From positions 1 through 33,052 of the forward strand of contig CACZLZ010000027.1 of assembly GCA_902782145.1 (NCBI GenBank): a stretch of 33,052 nt of DNA. Reading direction: 5' to 3'. Both the position numbers and the translations under genes were made by a program. The notes beneath the pieces were generated by a model. That model saw nothing but the letters and a program-made list of their open reading frames with translations, did no database searches and was not told the DNA's origin. Shown here one piece after another: positions 1 to 8,556 of the stretch. Position 1 is the first letter of the stretch; each line of letters opens with the position of its first letter. The stretch comes from an uncultured Aeromonadales bacterium (lineage in GTDB: Bacteria; Pseudomonadota; Gammaproteobacteria; Enterobacterales; Succinivibrionaceae).

Positions 1-222
1 CGTGCCGCCTTTCATCCGGCGACAGGTGCATATGATACTCGCTTTTCGGGCCAGCGCAACCCCTTTTTGCAAAAAGAATAGAAATTCCTGACTAAGCGCT
101 CATTTCTTAGCCAGTTCCCGCTTTAACGCCTTGTGGGACCACGTTTAGGGCCGGTCCCCACCCTCACTATATGTCCTCATTCTCCTTCCTTTCCCCAGGC
201 AGGTCTTACGGAGAGATCACAG

Positions 223-264
223 AAAAAAAAGAGAGCCGGACATAAGCGGGTCCTTGGGACCCGC
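223..264 (-). terminator. Probable terminator of flagellin gene
   Basis: An 8-bp GC-rich stem (246-253 with 257-264, GCGGGTCC/GGACCCGC) lies just after the flagellin stop codon. In the minus direction a run of eight T (230-223) follows, but it starts about 15 bases past the stem, further than is ideal. Position and stem support a terminator; the gap lowers confidence. Confidence 0.5.
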
Positions 265-297
265 CGATGTTCAGCTTTTGGATTTTTTAACTGTTGA

Positions 298-1230
298 TCA
301 CTGACCAAGGAGCGAGAGGGCAACCTGAGGCTTCTGGTTGGCCTGGGTCAGGATGGAGGTGGCGGCCTGCTGCAGGATGTTGGTCTGGGTCATCTTGGCG
401 GTTTCAGAGGCATAGTCCACATCCCTGATCCGGCTGCGGGCGTCACTCACATTCTCAATGATGTTCTCCTGGTTGGAGATTGAGGACTCCAGGCGGTTCT
501 GGCAGGCGCCCAGTTTGGCCCGGTAGGAGTCCAGGCTCTTGAGCATGTTGTCCACGTTGTTAATAGCGGCCTGGGCATTAGCAAAGGAGTCAACATAGAG
601 GGTGGTCATGCCAGTTGCACCTGCAGCAACCAGGGTGATGGTGTTGGCTCCGGATACGGTTGTAATAGCCGTGGACACGGTGATGGGCGCATTCAGGATC
701 TGAGACATCGCCTGATAAGACATGGTGACCGTATTGCCGGCATAGGCACCGACCTGGAAAACAATCTGACCGCCCACGCCAATGGCATTGCCGGGGGCAG
801 GAGGATTGGCATTGAAGCAGTAAAGGTTCTTGCCATAGGTGGTCTCACTGCCAATCCGGAGGATCTCAGCGGTGAGATCAGTTACTTCCTGCTGCAGGGC
901 ATCCCTTTCATCCTGGCTGTTGGTGCCGTTGGATGACTGGACGGCCAGGGTTCTGATGCGCTGGAGCATGTTGGTGACTTCGTCCAGGGCGCCTTCCATG
1001 GTCTGACAAACGGAGATGCCGTCGTTGGCATTGCGGTTGCCCTGGGTGAGGCCGTTGATCTGAGCCGTCATACGATCGGAGATCTGGAGGCCGGCGGCAT
1101 CATCCTTGGCGGAGTTGATCCTCAGACCTGAGGCCAGTTTCTGATAAGAGCCGTCTAACTGACGGGTGGCCTTGGCCAGATTACGCTGACCGTTGATCGA
1201 ACTGACGTTCGTATTGACAAACAGAGCCAT
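298..1230 (-). CDS. fliC: Flagellin (short, D0/D1-type)
   Basis: This is the structural subunit of the flagellar filament, exported unfolded through the flagellar type III apparatus. The 310-residue protein has the conserved N-terminal D0/D1 helices (NTNVSSINGQRNL near residue 6, SGLRINSAKDDAAGLQISDRM near 34-54) and the C-terminal helix ending in ALSLLGQ. The central variable part is very short, so the filament subunit has little outer domain. The start is ATG with AGGAG eight bases upstream. A sigma-54 promoter lies about 120 bp upstream (1350-1365). Three cysteines (C75, C138, C243) are unusual because flagellins nearly always lack cysteine; C75 and C243 sit in otherwise conserved D1 helices. 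The pseudaminic acid synthase gene at 30438 suggests that the filament may be glycosylated (inference). The stop codon is embedded in TGATC. Confidence 0.95.
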   Translation of the reverse strand: MALFVNTNVSSINGQRNLAKATRQLDGSYQKLASGLRINSAKDDAAGLQISDRMTAQINGLTQGNRNANDGISVCQTMEGALDEVTNMLQRIRTLAVQSSNGTNSQDERDALQQEVTDLTAEILRIGSETTYGKNLYCFNANPPAPGNAIGVGGQIVFQVGAYAGNTVTMSYQAMSQILNAPITVSTAITTVSGANTITLVAAGATGMTTLYVDSFANAQAAINNVDNMLKSLDSYRAKLGACQNRLESSISNQENIIENVSDARSRIRDVDYASETAKMTQTNILQQAATSILTQANQKPQVALSLLGQ

Positions 1231-1349
1231 GATAATTTTCTCCTAAGCTGAACTGATAATATCCGGGGCTTTCCCGGAAGGTGCCAGGGGCACAGTCCGT
1301 GCCGGCGGCAGTTGCCGAAACATTCCAAGGACACGGCTGAGATTTATCA

Positions 1350-1365
1350 AGCAACTTGCGTGCCA
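1350..1365 (-). promoter_or_regulatory. Sigma-54 (-24/-12) promoter of flagellin
   Basis: The minus strand reads TGGCACGCAAGTTGCT. This is a full match to the sigma-54 consensus TGGCACG-N4-TTGCW, with the invariant GG and GC exactly 10 bases apart. Transcription should start near 1338, giving a leader of about 108 nt before the flagellin ATG at 1230. It implies activation by an FlrC/FlgR-type enhancer-binding protein. No other gene lies between this site and the flagellin. Confidence 0.88.
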
Positions 1366-1672
1366 GATCTTTCCGATCATGTCCAGGATCCCCGGATCGG
1401 CAGTTCAGGAGGGAAGCCAAGAGCGGTAAGGGAGCCTGGGACAAAAGCTGGCGGCGATGTCAGGAGGGAAAGAGCGGATGAGGGAAAGGGATCCGGGAAT
1501 GAGTTCAGCGCCAGGGCTGCGGCGGAAAATTGTCGCCCGGGCGGGCCGCACAACAACAGACATCAGCCGGACATGTAAAAGCCGGAGGGGAAGCCTCCGG
1601 CCTTGGGTTGGACGGGCGTCCGGTTTCCAGCGCCCCTGGCGGCATTATCTGAGCGGTGCCGCGCCGCCAAAA
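1366..1672. other. Gap upstream of flagellin promoter
   Basis: No credible gene. On the plus strand it is rich in GGA, with two near-identical stretches (TCAGGAGGGAA followed by AGAGCGG, near 1406 and 1461). This interval is where binding sites for a sigma-54 activator would be expected. The pmbA terminator lies at 1577-1601. Confidence 0.4.
1577..1601 (-). terminator. Terminator of pmbA
   Basis: A perfect 8-bp stem GCCGGAGG/CCTCCGGC with a 5-base loop is followed on the minus strand by TTTTA. It lies about 70 bp after the pmbA stop codon. Confidence 0.6.
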
Positions 1673-3013
1673 TCACTGCCCGGCAATCTGCATATGATCA
1701 AGCAGGACACTGCCGGTCTTGACGGAGGACTTCTCATTGATGTCATTGCTGATGGCAACAATGTTCATGAACAGATCCCGGCAGTTGCCTGCCACTGTTA
1801 TTTCCTTGACAGGGTATGCCTTGACCCCGTTTTCCAACCAGTAGCCGCTGCATCCGGTGGACACATCCCCGGTAACCGAGTTGAAGTTCACCCCCATCAT
1901 ATCGGTGATGACCAGGCCGGTGTCCATCTTCCGCTCCAGATCGGTCCTGGAGATGCCGCTGTTGGTAATGAGCCAGGTGTAATTGCCGTCAGCGTTGCCG
2001 GTGTTGCGCATCTTAAGCCGCCGGGCGGAATAGGCCGAAAGCATATAACTGGCCACCACGCCATTGGTGACAAAGTCTTTCTTGGTTGTCCGGGCACCGG
2101 TGGAGTCCATGCAGTCACTGGCCATCTCCCCGACGATATGGGGATCCTCATGGATGGTCAGCCACTCAGGCATGACCTGCTTGCCCAGGCAGTCAACCAG
2201 GAAGGAAGTCCGGCGGTACTGGGGCCGGCCGGAAATGGCCGTGCCCAGCCACATGAAAAGGGAGGAGGCCACGTCCTTGTCCAAGATCACCGGAGCTGTC
2301 CGGGTGGCGATCTTCCTGCCTCCCAGCCGTGAGAGGGTGTCGTTCACCGCCTCATCGGCAATTTTCTCCAAGGGCCAGACCTTGTCAGAGCGGTAGGAGA
2401 AGTGATAGCCGGAGCCCCGCTCCATGACACCGTCCTGCTCAGCCACCAGTCCCACGGAGGAGGAGAAGAAGGATGAGGGGAAGGCCACCACCTGGCCCAT
2501 GGTGCTGCCGGCCACAATCATGCCGCTGGAGTTGGCCGCGGTGCTGCTGACGGCCTGCTTGATCCCCTCCCGGGCCAGGCAGATGCGCTCCAGCTCCGCC
2601 GCCCGCTCAATCATGGCATCCGGATCCGCATCCTCAGGATAGAAGGTATCAAAATCAGTGACCTCGTACTGGACATCCTCCTTCTCCGGCAGGCCACAGA
2701 ACTCGTCACGGCTGGTGTGGGCAGAAATGTCCGCCGCCGCGTCAATGGCACTGAACACAGAAGACTCAGACAGATTGGAGGAGGAGGCCGAGCCCCGGCA
2801 GTGATCGTTGAACACTGTCACGCACATGCTCAGCCCGTTGGAGTAGTCAACCTTCTCCGGGATCTGTTTCCGCACGGACACACTCAGCGTCTCGGACTTG
2901 CGGACATAGAGGAATGCCTGCTCCAGCTTTTTGCTACCGATATAGTCCAGCGCCTTCTCAACCAGCGCCCTGAGTTCCGTCTCATCCTTCCTGAATTTTT
3001 CCCTGATATCCAT
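1673..3013 (-). CDS. pmbA: Metalloprotease PmbA/TldE
   Basis: PmbA (TldE) pairs with TldD to form a cytoplasmic protease that clears unfolded peptides and, in E. coli, matures microcin B17 and degrades CcdA. At 446 residues the length matches the E. coli protein (450). The match runs end to end: RKGSASS-like CRGSASSSNLS near residue 75, MERGSGYHFS near 200, YRRTSFLVDCLGKQVMPEWLTI near 270, and the C-terminal GNDI...GSVLL.HMQIAGQ. PmbA lacks the zinc site; the HExxxH partner TldD is not in this window. The start is ATG with GGAAGAG upstream. The gene stands alone, followed by its own terminator. Confidence 0.9.
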   Translation of the reverse strand: MDIREKFRKDETELRALVEKALDYIGSKKLEQAFLYVRKSETLSVSVRKQIPEKVDYSNGLSMCVTVFNDHCRGSASSSNLSESSVFSAIDAAADISAHTSRDEFCGLPEKEDVQYEVTDFDTFYPEDADPDAMIERAAELERICLAREGIKQAVSSTAANSSGMIVAGSTMGQVVAFPSSFFSSSVGLVAEQDGVMERGSGYHFSYRSDKVWPLEKIADEAVNDTLSRLGGRKIATRTAPVILDKDVASSLFMWLGTAISGRPQYRRTSFLVDCLGKQVMPEWLTIHEDPHIVGEMASDCMDSTGARTTKKDFVTNGVVASYMLSAYSARRLKMRNTGNADGNYTWLITNSGISRTDLERKMDTGLVITDMMGVNFNSVTGDVSTGCSGYWLENGVKAYPVKEITVAGNCRDLFMNIVAISNDINEKSSVKTGSVLLDHMQIAGQ

Positions 3014-3451
3014 CTGTTCTCTTCCGTCCTGTCAGCAGCGGGAGCCATGACACAGAAGCCCGGCTCCCCCTCAAAAAAACGTTTGGTCAAAACTCCCTTT
3101 GCAACGAAAGAGGGATCTTAAATCCCCCTCTGGCAGATCCGGAAGACTGCGCCCCTGTTTATCCAAATCAGATCACTGTTTTGTTCCCGGCAGGGACTGC
3201 GACGTCACCCAAAGACATTACCTGCCCCATCAGCCGGGGCGCACCCGGTCCAATGCAGCCCTTCCGTCCTGCCGGGGCACGCTGATCTGCCACGATTGCG
3301 TCGGCCTCAGCGGCCGCCACCATTCCATCAGCCGGCAGACATGCCGCCAGCCCTCATTGCAAGCCCCGCAGTCGCCCCGTCAGATGCCCTTCCCAAGCCA
3401 GGCAGACGCCACCGGACGGGCCTCAATGCCCGGGCGCCCGGGCGGCGCAGG
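3014..3451. other. Divergent gap pmbA / gpmI
   Basis: There is no gene that I can support; open frames here lack ribosome sites and family resemblance. An imperfect inverted repeat AGAGGGAT/ATCCCCCTCT lies near 3110-3130. The stretch from 3130 to 3440 is C-rich on the plus strand. Confidence 0.4.
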
Positions 3452-3480
3452 GTGAAAAAAGGGTGGGCATATGTTAAAAT
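3452..3480 (+). promoter_or_regulatory. Sigma-70 promoter of gpmI operon
   Basis: GTGAAA (3452-3457), 17 bp, then TAAAAT (3475-3480) gives four and five of six consensus matches with ideal spacing. Transcription would begin near 3487, about 29 nt before the gpmI ATG. Confidence 0.5.
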
Positions 3481-3515
3481 CCACCAGTTATTTACACGTT
3501 TCTTAAGGATTGAAC

Positions 3516-5051
3516 ATGTCAGCTAAGAAAACATTGGCCCTCATCATTATGGACGGCTGGGGATACAACACGGAAAAGCAGTTCAACGCTGTGGAAAATG
3601 CCCGGACCCCCAACCTTGACGCCCTGGAGGCACAGTATGCCCACACCCTGATCTCCGCCTCCGGGCTGGACGTGGGCCTGCCTGACGGCCAGATGGGCAA
3701 TTCCGAGGTGGGGCACACCAACATCGGCGCCGGAAGGGTGGTTTACCAGGAGCTGACCCGGGTGACCAAGGCCATCCAGGACGGCGACTTCTTCGAGAAC
3801 CCGGTTCTGTGCGGCGCCATTGACAAGGCCGTGGGCGCAGGCAAGGCAGTGCACGTCATGGGACTGATGTCCCCCGGCGGCGTCCACAGCCACCAGGATC
3901 ACATTGAGGCAGCCCTGCGGCTTGCCGCCAAGAGGGGTGCCCAGAAGATCTACTTCCACGCTTTCCTGGACGGACGGGATGTTCCTCCCCGCTCCGCTGC
4001 CTCCTCCATTGAGAAGTTTGATGCCCTGTTCAAGGAGCTGGGCACCGGGCGCATCGCCTCCATCGTCGGCAGATACTACGCCATGGACCGAGACAACCGC
4101 TGGGACCGGGTGCAGCAGTGCTATGATCTGCTGACCGCCGGCAAGAGTGAGTTTGCTCCCTTCGCCACCGCCTCCCAGGCCCTGGAGGCCGCCTACGCCC
4201 GGGACGAGAACGACGAGTTCGTGAAGGCCTCGGTGGTAGGAGACGCTCCCGCCTGCGTCAGCGACGGCGACACTCTGATCTTCATGAACTTCCGTGCCGA
4301 CCGGGCCCGGGAGATCACCCGCAGCTTCGTGAACCCTGATTTCAGCGGCTTCCAGAGGGCTCTGACCCCGAAACTGGCGGATTTCGTCATGCTCACCCAG
4401 TATGCGGCCGACATCAAGACCGCCTGCGCCTACCCTCCCGAGAATCTGACCAACACCTTCGGCGAGTGGCTGTCCTCCCACGGCAAGACCCAGTTGCGCA
4501 TTTCCGAGACCGAGAAGTACGCCCATGTCACCTTCTTCTTCAACGGCGGCGTGGAGACCGAGTTTCCAGGCGAGGATCGGATCCTTGTGAACAGCCCCAA
4601 GGTGGCCACCTACGATCTCCAGCCGGAAATGAGCTCCGTGGAGCTGACTGACAAGCTGTGCAGCGCCATTGAGTCAGGCAAGTATGACGTGGTGATCTGC
4701 AACTACCCCAACGGCGACATGGTGGGCCACACCGGCGTCTATGAGGCTGCGGTCAAGGCCTGCGAGGCCGTGGACACCGCCATCGGACGAGTGGTGGAGT
4801 CCCTGAAGAAGGTCGGGGGCGAGTGCCTGATCACCGCTGATCACGGCAATGCCGAGCGGATGAAGAACCTGGAGACCGGTGAGGCCTACACCGCCCACAC
4901 CAACCTGCCGGTGCCCCTGATCTATGTGGGCCGCAGCGCCGTTGCCCGGGAAGGCGGCAAGCTGTCAGATCTGGCTCCCTCCATGCTGTACCTCATGGGC
5001 ATGGAGATCCCCGCCGAGATGAGCGGCAAGCCGATCTTCACCCTGAAGTGA
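3516..5051 (+). CDS. gpmI: Phosphoglycerate mutase, 2,3-BPG-independent
   Basis: GpmI interconverts 3- and 2-phosphoglycerate in glycolysis and gluconeogenesis using two manganese ions and a phosphoserine. The 511-residue protein is full length. It starts with the metal-binding LIIMDGWG. It has the catalytic serine in GNSEVGH, HSHQDH near residue 130, [13 protein letters not shown], and the C-terminal ITADHGNAE and HTNLPVP. I chose ATG 3516, which has AAGGA six bases upstream; a TTG two codons earlier overlaps that site. It is followed after 7 bp by envC, the same gpmI-envC order seen in E. coli and relatives. The stop codon is in TGATC. Confidence 0.96.
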   Translation: MSAKKTLALIIMDGWGYNTEKQFNAVENARTPNLDALEAQYAHTLISASGLDVGLPDGQMGNSEVGHTNIGAGRVVYQELTRVTKAIQDGDFFENPVLCGAIDKAVGAGKAVHVMGLMSPGGVHSHQDHIEAALRLAAKRGAQKIYFHAFLDGRDVPPRSAASSIEKFDALFKELGTGRIASIVGRYYAMDRDNRWDRVQQCYDLLTAGKSEFAPFATASQALEAAYARDENDEFVKASVVGDAPACVSDGDTLIFMNFRADRAREITRSFVNPDFSGFQRALTPKLADFVMLTQYAADIKTACAYPPENLTNTFGEWLSSHGKTQLRISETEKYAHVTFFFNGGVETEFPGEDRILVNSPKVATYDLQPEMSSVELTDKLCSAIESGKYDVVICNYPNGDMVGHTGVYEAAVKACEAVDTAIGRVVESLKKVGGECLITADHGNAERMKNLETGEAYTAHTNLPVPLIYVGRSAVAREGGKLSDLAPSMLYLMGMEIPAEMSGKPIFTLK

Positions 5052-5058
5052 TCCCCGT

Positions 5059-6321
5059 ATGGCAATGGTGGATCTGCGCAGCACCGTAAGATCCGGCGCC
5101 GGCCTGCTCTGTGCCGGCGTCATGCTCTCCCTATCTCTCTGCCTTAGCACCGCCGATGCCGCATCCAAGGCGGATGTAGCCTCCATGAAGAAGGAACTTA
5201 AGGAGCACCAGGAAAGCATTGCCAAAAACCGGGAAAACCTGAAAGAGCTGGAACTGCTGCTGCAGCGCTATGAGTCCGAGATCGCCCGGATCAACCAGCA
5301 GCTGTCCCGCTCCAAAACAGAGCTCACCAACGCCCAGCACCGGCTTGCCAGGCTGAAGGCGGAGCAGCGGAAACTCCTCAAGGAAAAGGAGATCCAAACA
5401 GAACTGCTGTCCCGCCAGATAGCCGAGGCCTACAAGCTGGGCTCCTCAGATTATGTGAAGCTGGTGTTCAATCAGGAGGATCCGAACCTCATCGGACGCG
5501 CCCTGGAATACCACGGCTACATCAACCGGGCCCGGGCAGATCTGATTGAAGATCTGGAGAAGCTGATCGCCCAGACCCGGAAGAACCAGACGGAAATCGA
5601 AGGCAACAACCAGGAACTCAAGGCCATCATCGAAAACCATGACTCTGAGGCCGAACTGCTGAAGCTCAGGAAGAAGAAGGAGCAGGAAACCTATGCGGTG
5701 ATCAACCAGAACATCCGCAACGAGGAGAAAAAGGTTGAGGTGCTGAAAAGCCGCCTGCAGGCGGAAATAGAGGCCAGCCAGAAGAAACTGGCGGAGCAGA
5801 AGCGCCAGCAGGAGGAGAGCCGCATCGCCCAGGCCAAGGCCGAGGCAGAAAAGCATGGTCTGTCAGCCGATGACGCCACCCGGCAGACCATTGAGCAGAT
5901 TGAGCGGGAGCGTCCCAAGGGTCTCAAGTCCCAGAAGGGCAAACTCATCTGGCCGGTGACTGGCAGGGTGGTGAAGCGCTTCGGTGAGTCCCGGGCCGGC
6001 GAGCTCAAGTGGTCCGGCATGCTGCTCCAGTCCGGCCGGAACGCCGGCAACGGCGTGGTGTCCATTGCTGACGGCGACGTGGTCATGGCCAGCCCCCTGG
6101 AGGGATACGGGATCATTGTGGTGGTGGATCACGGCGAGGGCTACCTGTCAGTGTACGGCAACAACCAGAAGGCCGTCCGCAAAGTTGGGGAGCACGTCAG
6201 GACCGGGGATCTGCTCAGTTATTATGATCAGTCCAACCACTCCCTGGAATCCTCCCTCTACTTTGAAATCAGATACAAGGGATCACCAGTCAATCCCCAG
6301 AAATGGCTCAGGAAAAACTAA
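5059..6321 (+). CDS. envC: Murein hydrolase activator EnvC
   Basis: EnvC is a periplasmic divisome protein that activates the amidases AmiA and AmiB for daughter-cell separation. The 420-residue protein has a signal peptide (hydrophobic LLCAGVMLSLSLCL, cleavage probably after STADA near residue 35). A long charged coiled coil spans about 38-275, and a C-terminal LytM/M23 domain spans about 293-420 (WPVTGRVVKRFGE to NPQKWLRKN). The M23 zinc ligands are replaced: the H..D motif position reads KWSGMLL and the HxH position reads SLYFEIR. This is expected for EnvC, which activates but does not cut. The start is 7 bp after gpmI with a weak ribosome site, so translation is probably coupled. A second in-frame ATG at 5065 is possible. 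Confidence 0.92.
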   Translation: MAMVDLRSTVRSGAGLLCAGVMLSLSLCLSTADAASKADVASMKKELKEHQESIAKNRENLKELELLLQRYESEIARINQQLSRSKTELTNAQHRLARLKAEQRKLLKEKEIQTELLSRQIAEAYKLGSSDYVKLVFNQEDPNLIGRALEYHGYINRARADLIEDLEKLIAQTRKNQTEIEGNNQELKAIIENHDSEAELLKLRKKKEQETYAVINQNIRNEEKKVEVLKSRLQAEIEASQKKLAEQKRQQEESRIAQAKAEAEKHGLSADDATRQTIEQIERERPKGLKSQKGKLIWPVTGRVVKRFGESRAGELKWSGMLLQSGRNAGNGVVSIADGDVVMASPLEGYGIIVVVDHGEGYLSVYGNNQKAVRKVGEHVRTGDLLSYYDQSNHSLESSLYFEIRYKGSPVNPQKWLRKN

Positions 6322-6329
6322 GGATCAAC

Positions 6330-6704
6330 ATGAGACTTTCCGTGTTCAACATCAGCGAAATCGACCTTGCCTCCTACCAGGGCAGCCTGCACCGGCTCCT
6401 GGACGGCCGGACACTGCCGGAGACAGAGGGACGGGAATCCTTTGTGGCCATCTACAACGGCTCGGTGCTGGGACTGATCTCCGCCGACCGAGGAGTTATC
6501 GACTTCTTCAAGGTCCTGGAGGCCACCCGGGGACGGGGCGTGGGGGGCTATCTGATGAAGGAGGCTGCCAATGCCCTGCTGGAGAAGCACGGCACTGTCA
6601 CCCTGAGCCAGAAGCTCTACAGCCTGCCGGACTTCAAACTCTTCTCCGAGCGCCTGGGATTCCAGGACGGGGTCCTGAGCAGGACCATTGAGGAGGACTT
6701 CTGA
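6330..6704 (+). CDS. Small GNAT-fold protein, PanZ/PanM-like
   Basis: This 124-residue protein carries the acetyl-CoA-binding turn of the GNAT fold (ATRGRGVGGYLMKEA, residues 65-79). The preceding strand IDFFKVLEATRGRGVGGYL resembles LDSLRVREVTRRRGVGQYL of E. coli PanZ/PanM, which binds the pantothenate enzyme PanD. Length is close to PanZ (127). I chose ATG 6330 because AAGGA lies five bases upstream; an earlier in-frame ATG (6303) would overlap the envC end. It is cotranscribed with envC, 8 bp after its stop. In E. coli this slot holds yibQ, so the neighbour does not support a pantothenate role. It could be an ordinary N-acetyltransferase. Confidence 0.6.
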   Translation: MRLSVFNISEIDLASYQGSLHRLLDGRTLPETEGRESFVAIYNGSVLGLISADRGVIDFFKVLEATRGRGVGGYLMKEAANALLEKHGTVTLSQKLYSLPDFKLFSERLGFQDGVLSRTIEEDF

Positions 6705-6739
6705 CTGGTTTCCGGCAGCAGGCGGAAAGACATTCCCCC

Positions 6740-6754
6740 TGACCGCGGCGGTCA
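6740..6754. repeat. Inverted repeat, possible operator
   Basis: TGACCG-CGG-CGGTCA is a perfect 6-bp inverted repeat with a 3-base centre. It lies between the end of the gpmI operon and the TIR gene promoter, centred about 61 bp before the predicted TIR start of transcription. It has no T run, so a regulator site is as likely as a terminator. Confidence 0.3.
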
Positions 6755-6771
6755 CCGGATGGAGTTAGTTA

Positions 6772-6801
6772 CTGCAACCGGCGGCATATGCTGATATAAT
6801 T
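6772..6801 (+). promoter_or_regulatory. Extended -10 promoter of TIR gene
   Basis: A perfect TATAAT (6796-6801) is preceded by TG at 6793-6794, giving the extended form TGnTATAAT. A poor -35 (CTGCAA, 6772-6777) lies 18 bp upstream. Transcription would start near 6808, about 68 nt before the ATG. Confidence 0.65.
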
Positions 6802-6875
6802 CGCCCGGGACGCTGTGCCCCGGCCCCAAAGGACCGGCCTTCCGAACACAACCGGTGGTGCAAAACACGCATAAA

Positions 6876-8450
6876 ATGGCATCCAAAGACGTATTCATAT
6901 CCCATTCCAGCAAAGACAACGAGGTGGCCCAGAAGATAGTCCGTCTGCTGGACAGCAACGGCATTTCCACCTGGCTGGATCTCAACGACATTCCCGCCGA
7001 CGGCGGCGTCTTTGCCGGTCACATCACCCAAGGTCTGAACAGCGCCAAGGTCTTCCTGCTGATCCTGTCCTCCAGCGCCAATGCCTCCCCCCATGTGCTG
7101 AACGAGATCAACATGGCGTTCAGCAACCGCCTGCCCTTCGTCATCTACAACCTGGATCTCAGCGAGAACGACTTCACTGACGATCTCAAGTACTACCTGG
7201 CCAGCAAGCAGTTCATCAAGGTTTCCGAACTGGGTGAGCAGAAGTCCCAGCAAATGCTCCTCACCTACATCAAGGAGCGTCTCAGAGGCGATCCCCCCAG
7301 ATCCGTGCCGGTGGTGAAAGAGCCCCGACGGGAGGTCCAGGGGGCGTCCCTCAAGCTCAAGATCTTCACGGCGGTGCTGTGTGCTTTTTCAGCCGGCTCC
7401 CTGATCAACGCCTATGCCCCGGACATGCTGAAGATGTCCCAGTACCATCCGGTGAACTTCCGGACCGGCGACATCATGCAGCTGGGCTCCTATCACGGCC
7501 AGCCCCTGCTCTGGGTCTACGCCGGCACCAACCAGACCACCGGGGAGCCCAGTTTTATCTCCCGCAGCCTGATCGCAGCCAAGCCCTTTGACGTGGCCCA
7601 CAGCGGCAGCTTCCGCACCGACAGGAGCGGACTCAAGGATCATCCCAGCAAGTCCATGAAGATCGGGGAGCGCAGTCGGCAGTACACCGCCGAGACCTTC
7701 GTGGATATGTACGGCTCCGCCGACTATGAGAACTCCACCATCCGGGCATGGCTCAACTCCAAGGACAACAGCGTCAGATATCCCGGTACCAAGCCGGTGC
7801 TCACCAGCATCGACAGCACCGGCACCAACAAATACCTGGTGAGCAAGAACCTGGACAACATGGACGAAGGGGGCTTCCTGACCAACTTCACCCCCCAGGA
7901 GCTGGAGATCCTCAAGCCGGTCACCGTCCGCTACATGGTAACGGCGGAGAACCGGACCAAGGCCGTGAACAAGGATGATCACACAGCGGTGGTGTGGCGA
8001 TCCATCAGGCTCTTCCCCAACGCCGACACCCTCACGGAAAACGACATGACCCTGATGCTGCGGAAGTTCCGTTCCATCAACTTCAGGAACTACTACTACC
8101 GTGAGGTCAAGGATCTGGTGACCATACCCTCCCTGGAGGAGATCAGCCAGGTCTACTCCAACAAGGATCTGAACCTGCAGAACCAGTTCGACAATGCCCG
8201 GGTCACCGGGGAGGGCGACAACCCCATGGACAACTCCTGGTGGACCAGGACTCCCTGCGGCATGATGCCCTACACCGTGTGCGCCGTGCACCCGGCGCCC
8301 CTCAACTCCAGCAGCGGCGACATGCAGGTGACCCCCACCACCGTGTCCACCCTGGCCACGGTGCGGCCGGTGATCCATGCCAAGACCGAATCCATGATCT
8401 GCACCGGAGACGGCAGCAAGGCCGCCCCCTACACCTGCCAGATCCGCTGA
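6876..8450 (+). CDS. Membrane-anchored TIR-domain protein
   Basis: The N-terminal TIR domain (about 1-140) has the opening DVFISHSSKD, WLDLNDIPAD and a glutamate in SPHVLNEI (E77) at the position of the catalytic Glu of NAD-cleaving TIRs. A positively charged stretch precedes one membrane segment (about 161-181, KIFTAVLCAFSAGSLINAYA), so the TIR should be cytoplasmic and the C-terminal 340 residues periplasmic. That part resembles DUF6273-type domains: MQLGSYHGQPLLWVYAG, TIRAWLN, IPSLEEI, WWTRTP, VRPVIHAK. Its four cysteines (461, 469, 509, 521) cluster at the end and could form disulfides. ATG 6876 is chosen because it sits at the family start; a GTG at 6855 is possible and neither has a Shine-Dalgarno. 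No ThsA or nucleotide-signal partner lies nearby. Function is unknown; immunity or sensing is inference. Confidence 0.75.
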   Translation: MASKDVFISHSSKDNEVAQKIVRLLDSNGISTWLDLNDIPADGGVFAGHITQGLNSAKVFLLILSSSANASPHVLNEINMAFSNRLPFVIYNLDLSENDFTDDLKYYLASKQFIKVSELGEQKSQQMLLTYIKERLRGDPPRSVPVVKEPRREVQGASLKLKIFTAVLCAFSAGSLINAYAPDMLKMSQYHPVNFRTGDIMQLGSYHGQPLLWVYAGTNQTTGEPSFISRSLIAAKPFDVAHSGSFRTDRSGLKDHPSKSMKIGERSRQYTAETFVDMYGSADYENSTIRAWLNSKDNSVRYPGTKPVLTSIDSTGTNKYLVSKNLDNMDEGGFLTNFTPQELEILKPVTVRYMVTAENRTKAVNKDDHTAVVWRSIRLFPNADTLTENDMTLMLRKFRSINFRNYYYREVKDLVTIPSLEEISQVYSNKDLNLQNQFDNARVTGEGDNPMDNSWWTRTPCGMMPYTVCAVHPAPLNSSSGDMQVTPTTVSTLATVRPVIHAKTESMICTGDGSKAAPYTCQIR

Positions 8451-8519
8451 TCCGGATCTGATCTTGATTTCCTCCCGCCGGCACCATGCCGCCTGGAGGA
8501 TCAGCACTTCCCGCCGGCG

Positions 8520-8556
8520 CCCTGGCATCCTGCGGGATCAGTTCATCCCGCCAGGG
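8520..8556. terminator. Hairpin between convergent TIR gene and nfuA
   Basis: A long interrupted stem (CCCTGGC with GCCAGGG, inner CGGGAT with ATCCCG) includes the nfuA stop codon. On the plus strand it is followed by TCTTTCC, a poor U tract. It may end TIR-gene transcription, but termination in either direction is uncertain. Confidence 0.35.

Noticed and set aside
1-297. Inverted repeat GGGACC/GGTCCC near 135-157 and tRNA or CRISPR signals across the window
   Set aside because: The repeat has no T run in either direction; no cloverleaf or regularly spaced repeats were found by eye.
3099-3455. Plus-strand frame of about 118 codons in the pmbA-gpmI gap
   Set aside because: No ribosome site, Cys/His/Arg/Pro-rich random-looking composition, no family likeness.
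6876-8450. Thoeris or CBASS defence operon around the TIR gene
   Set aside because: Neighbours are gpmI-envC and nfuA; no ThsA, cyclase or effector gene is present.
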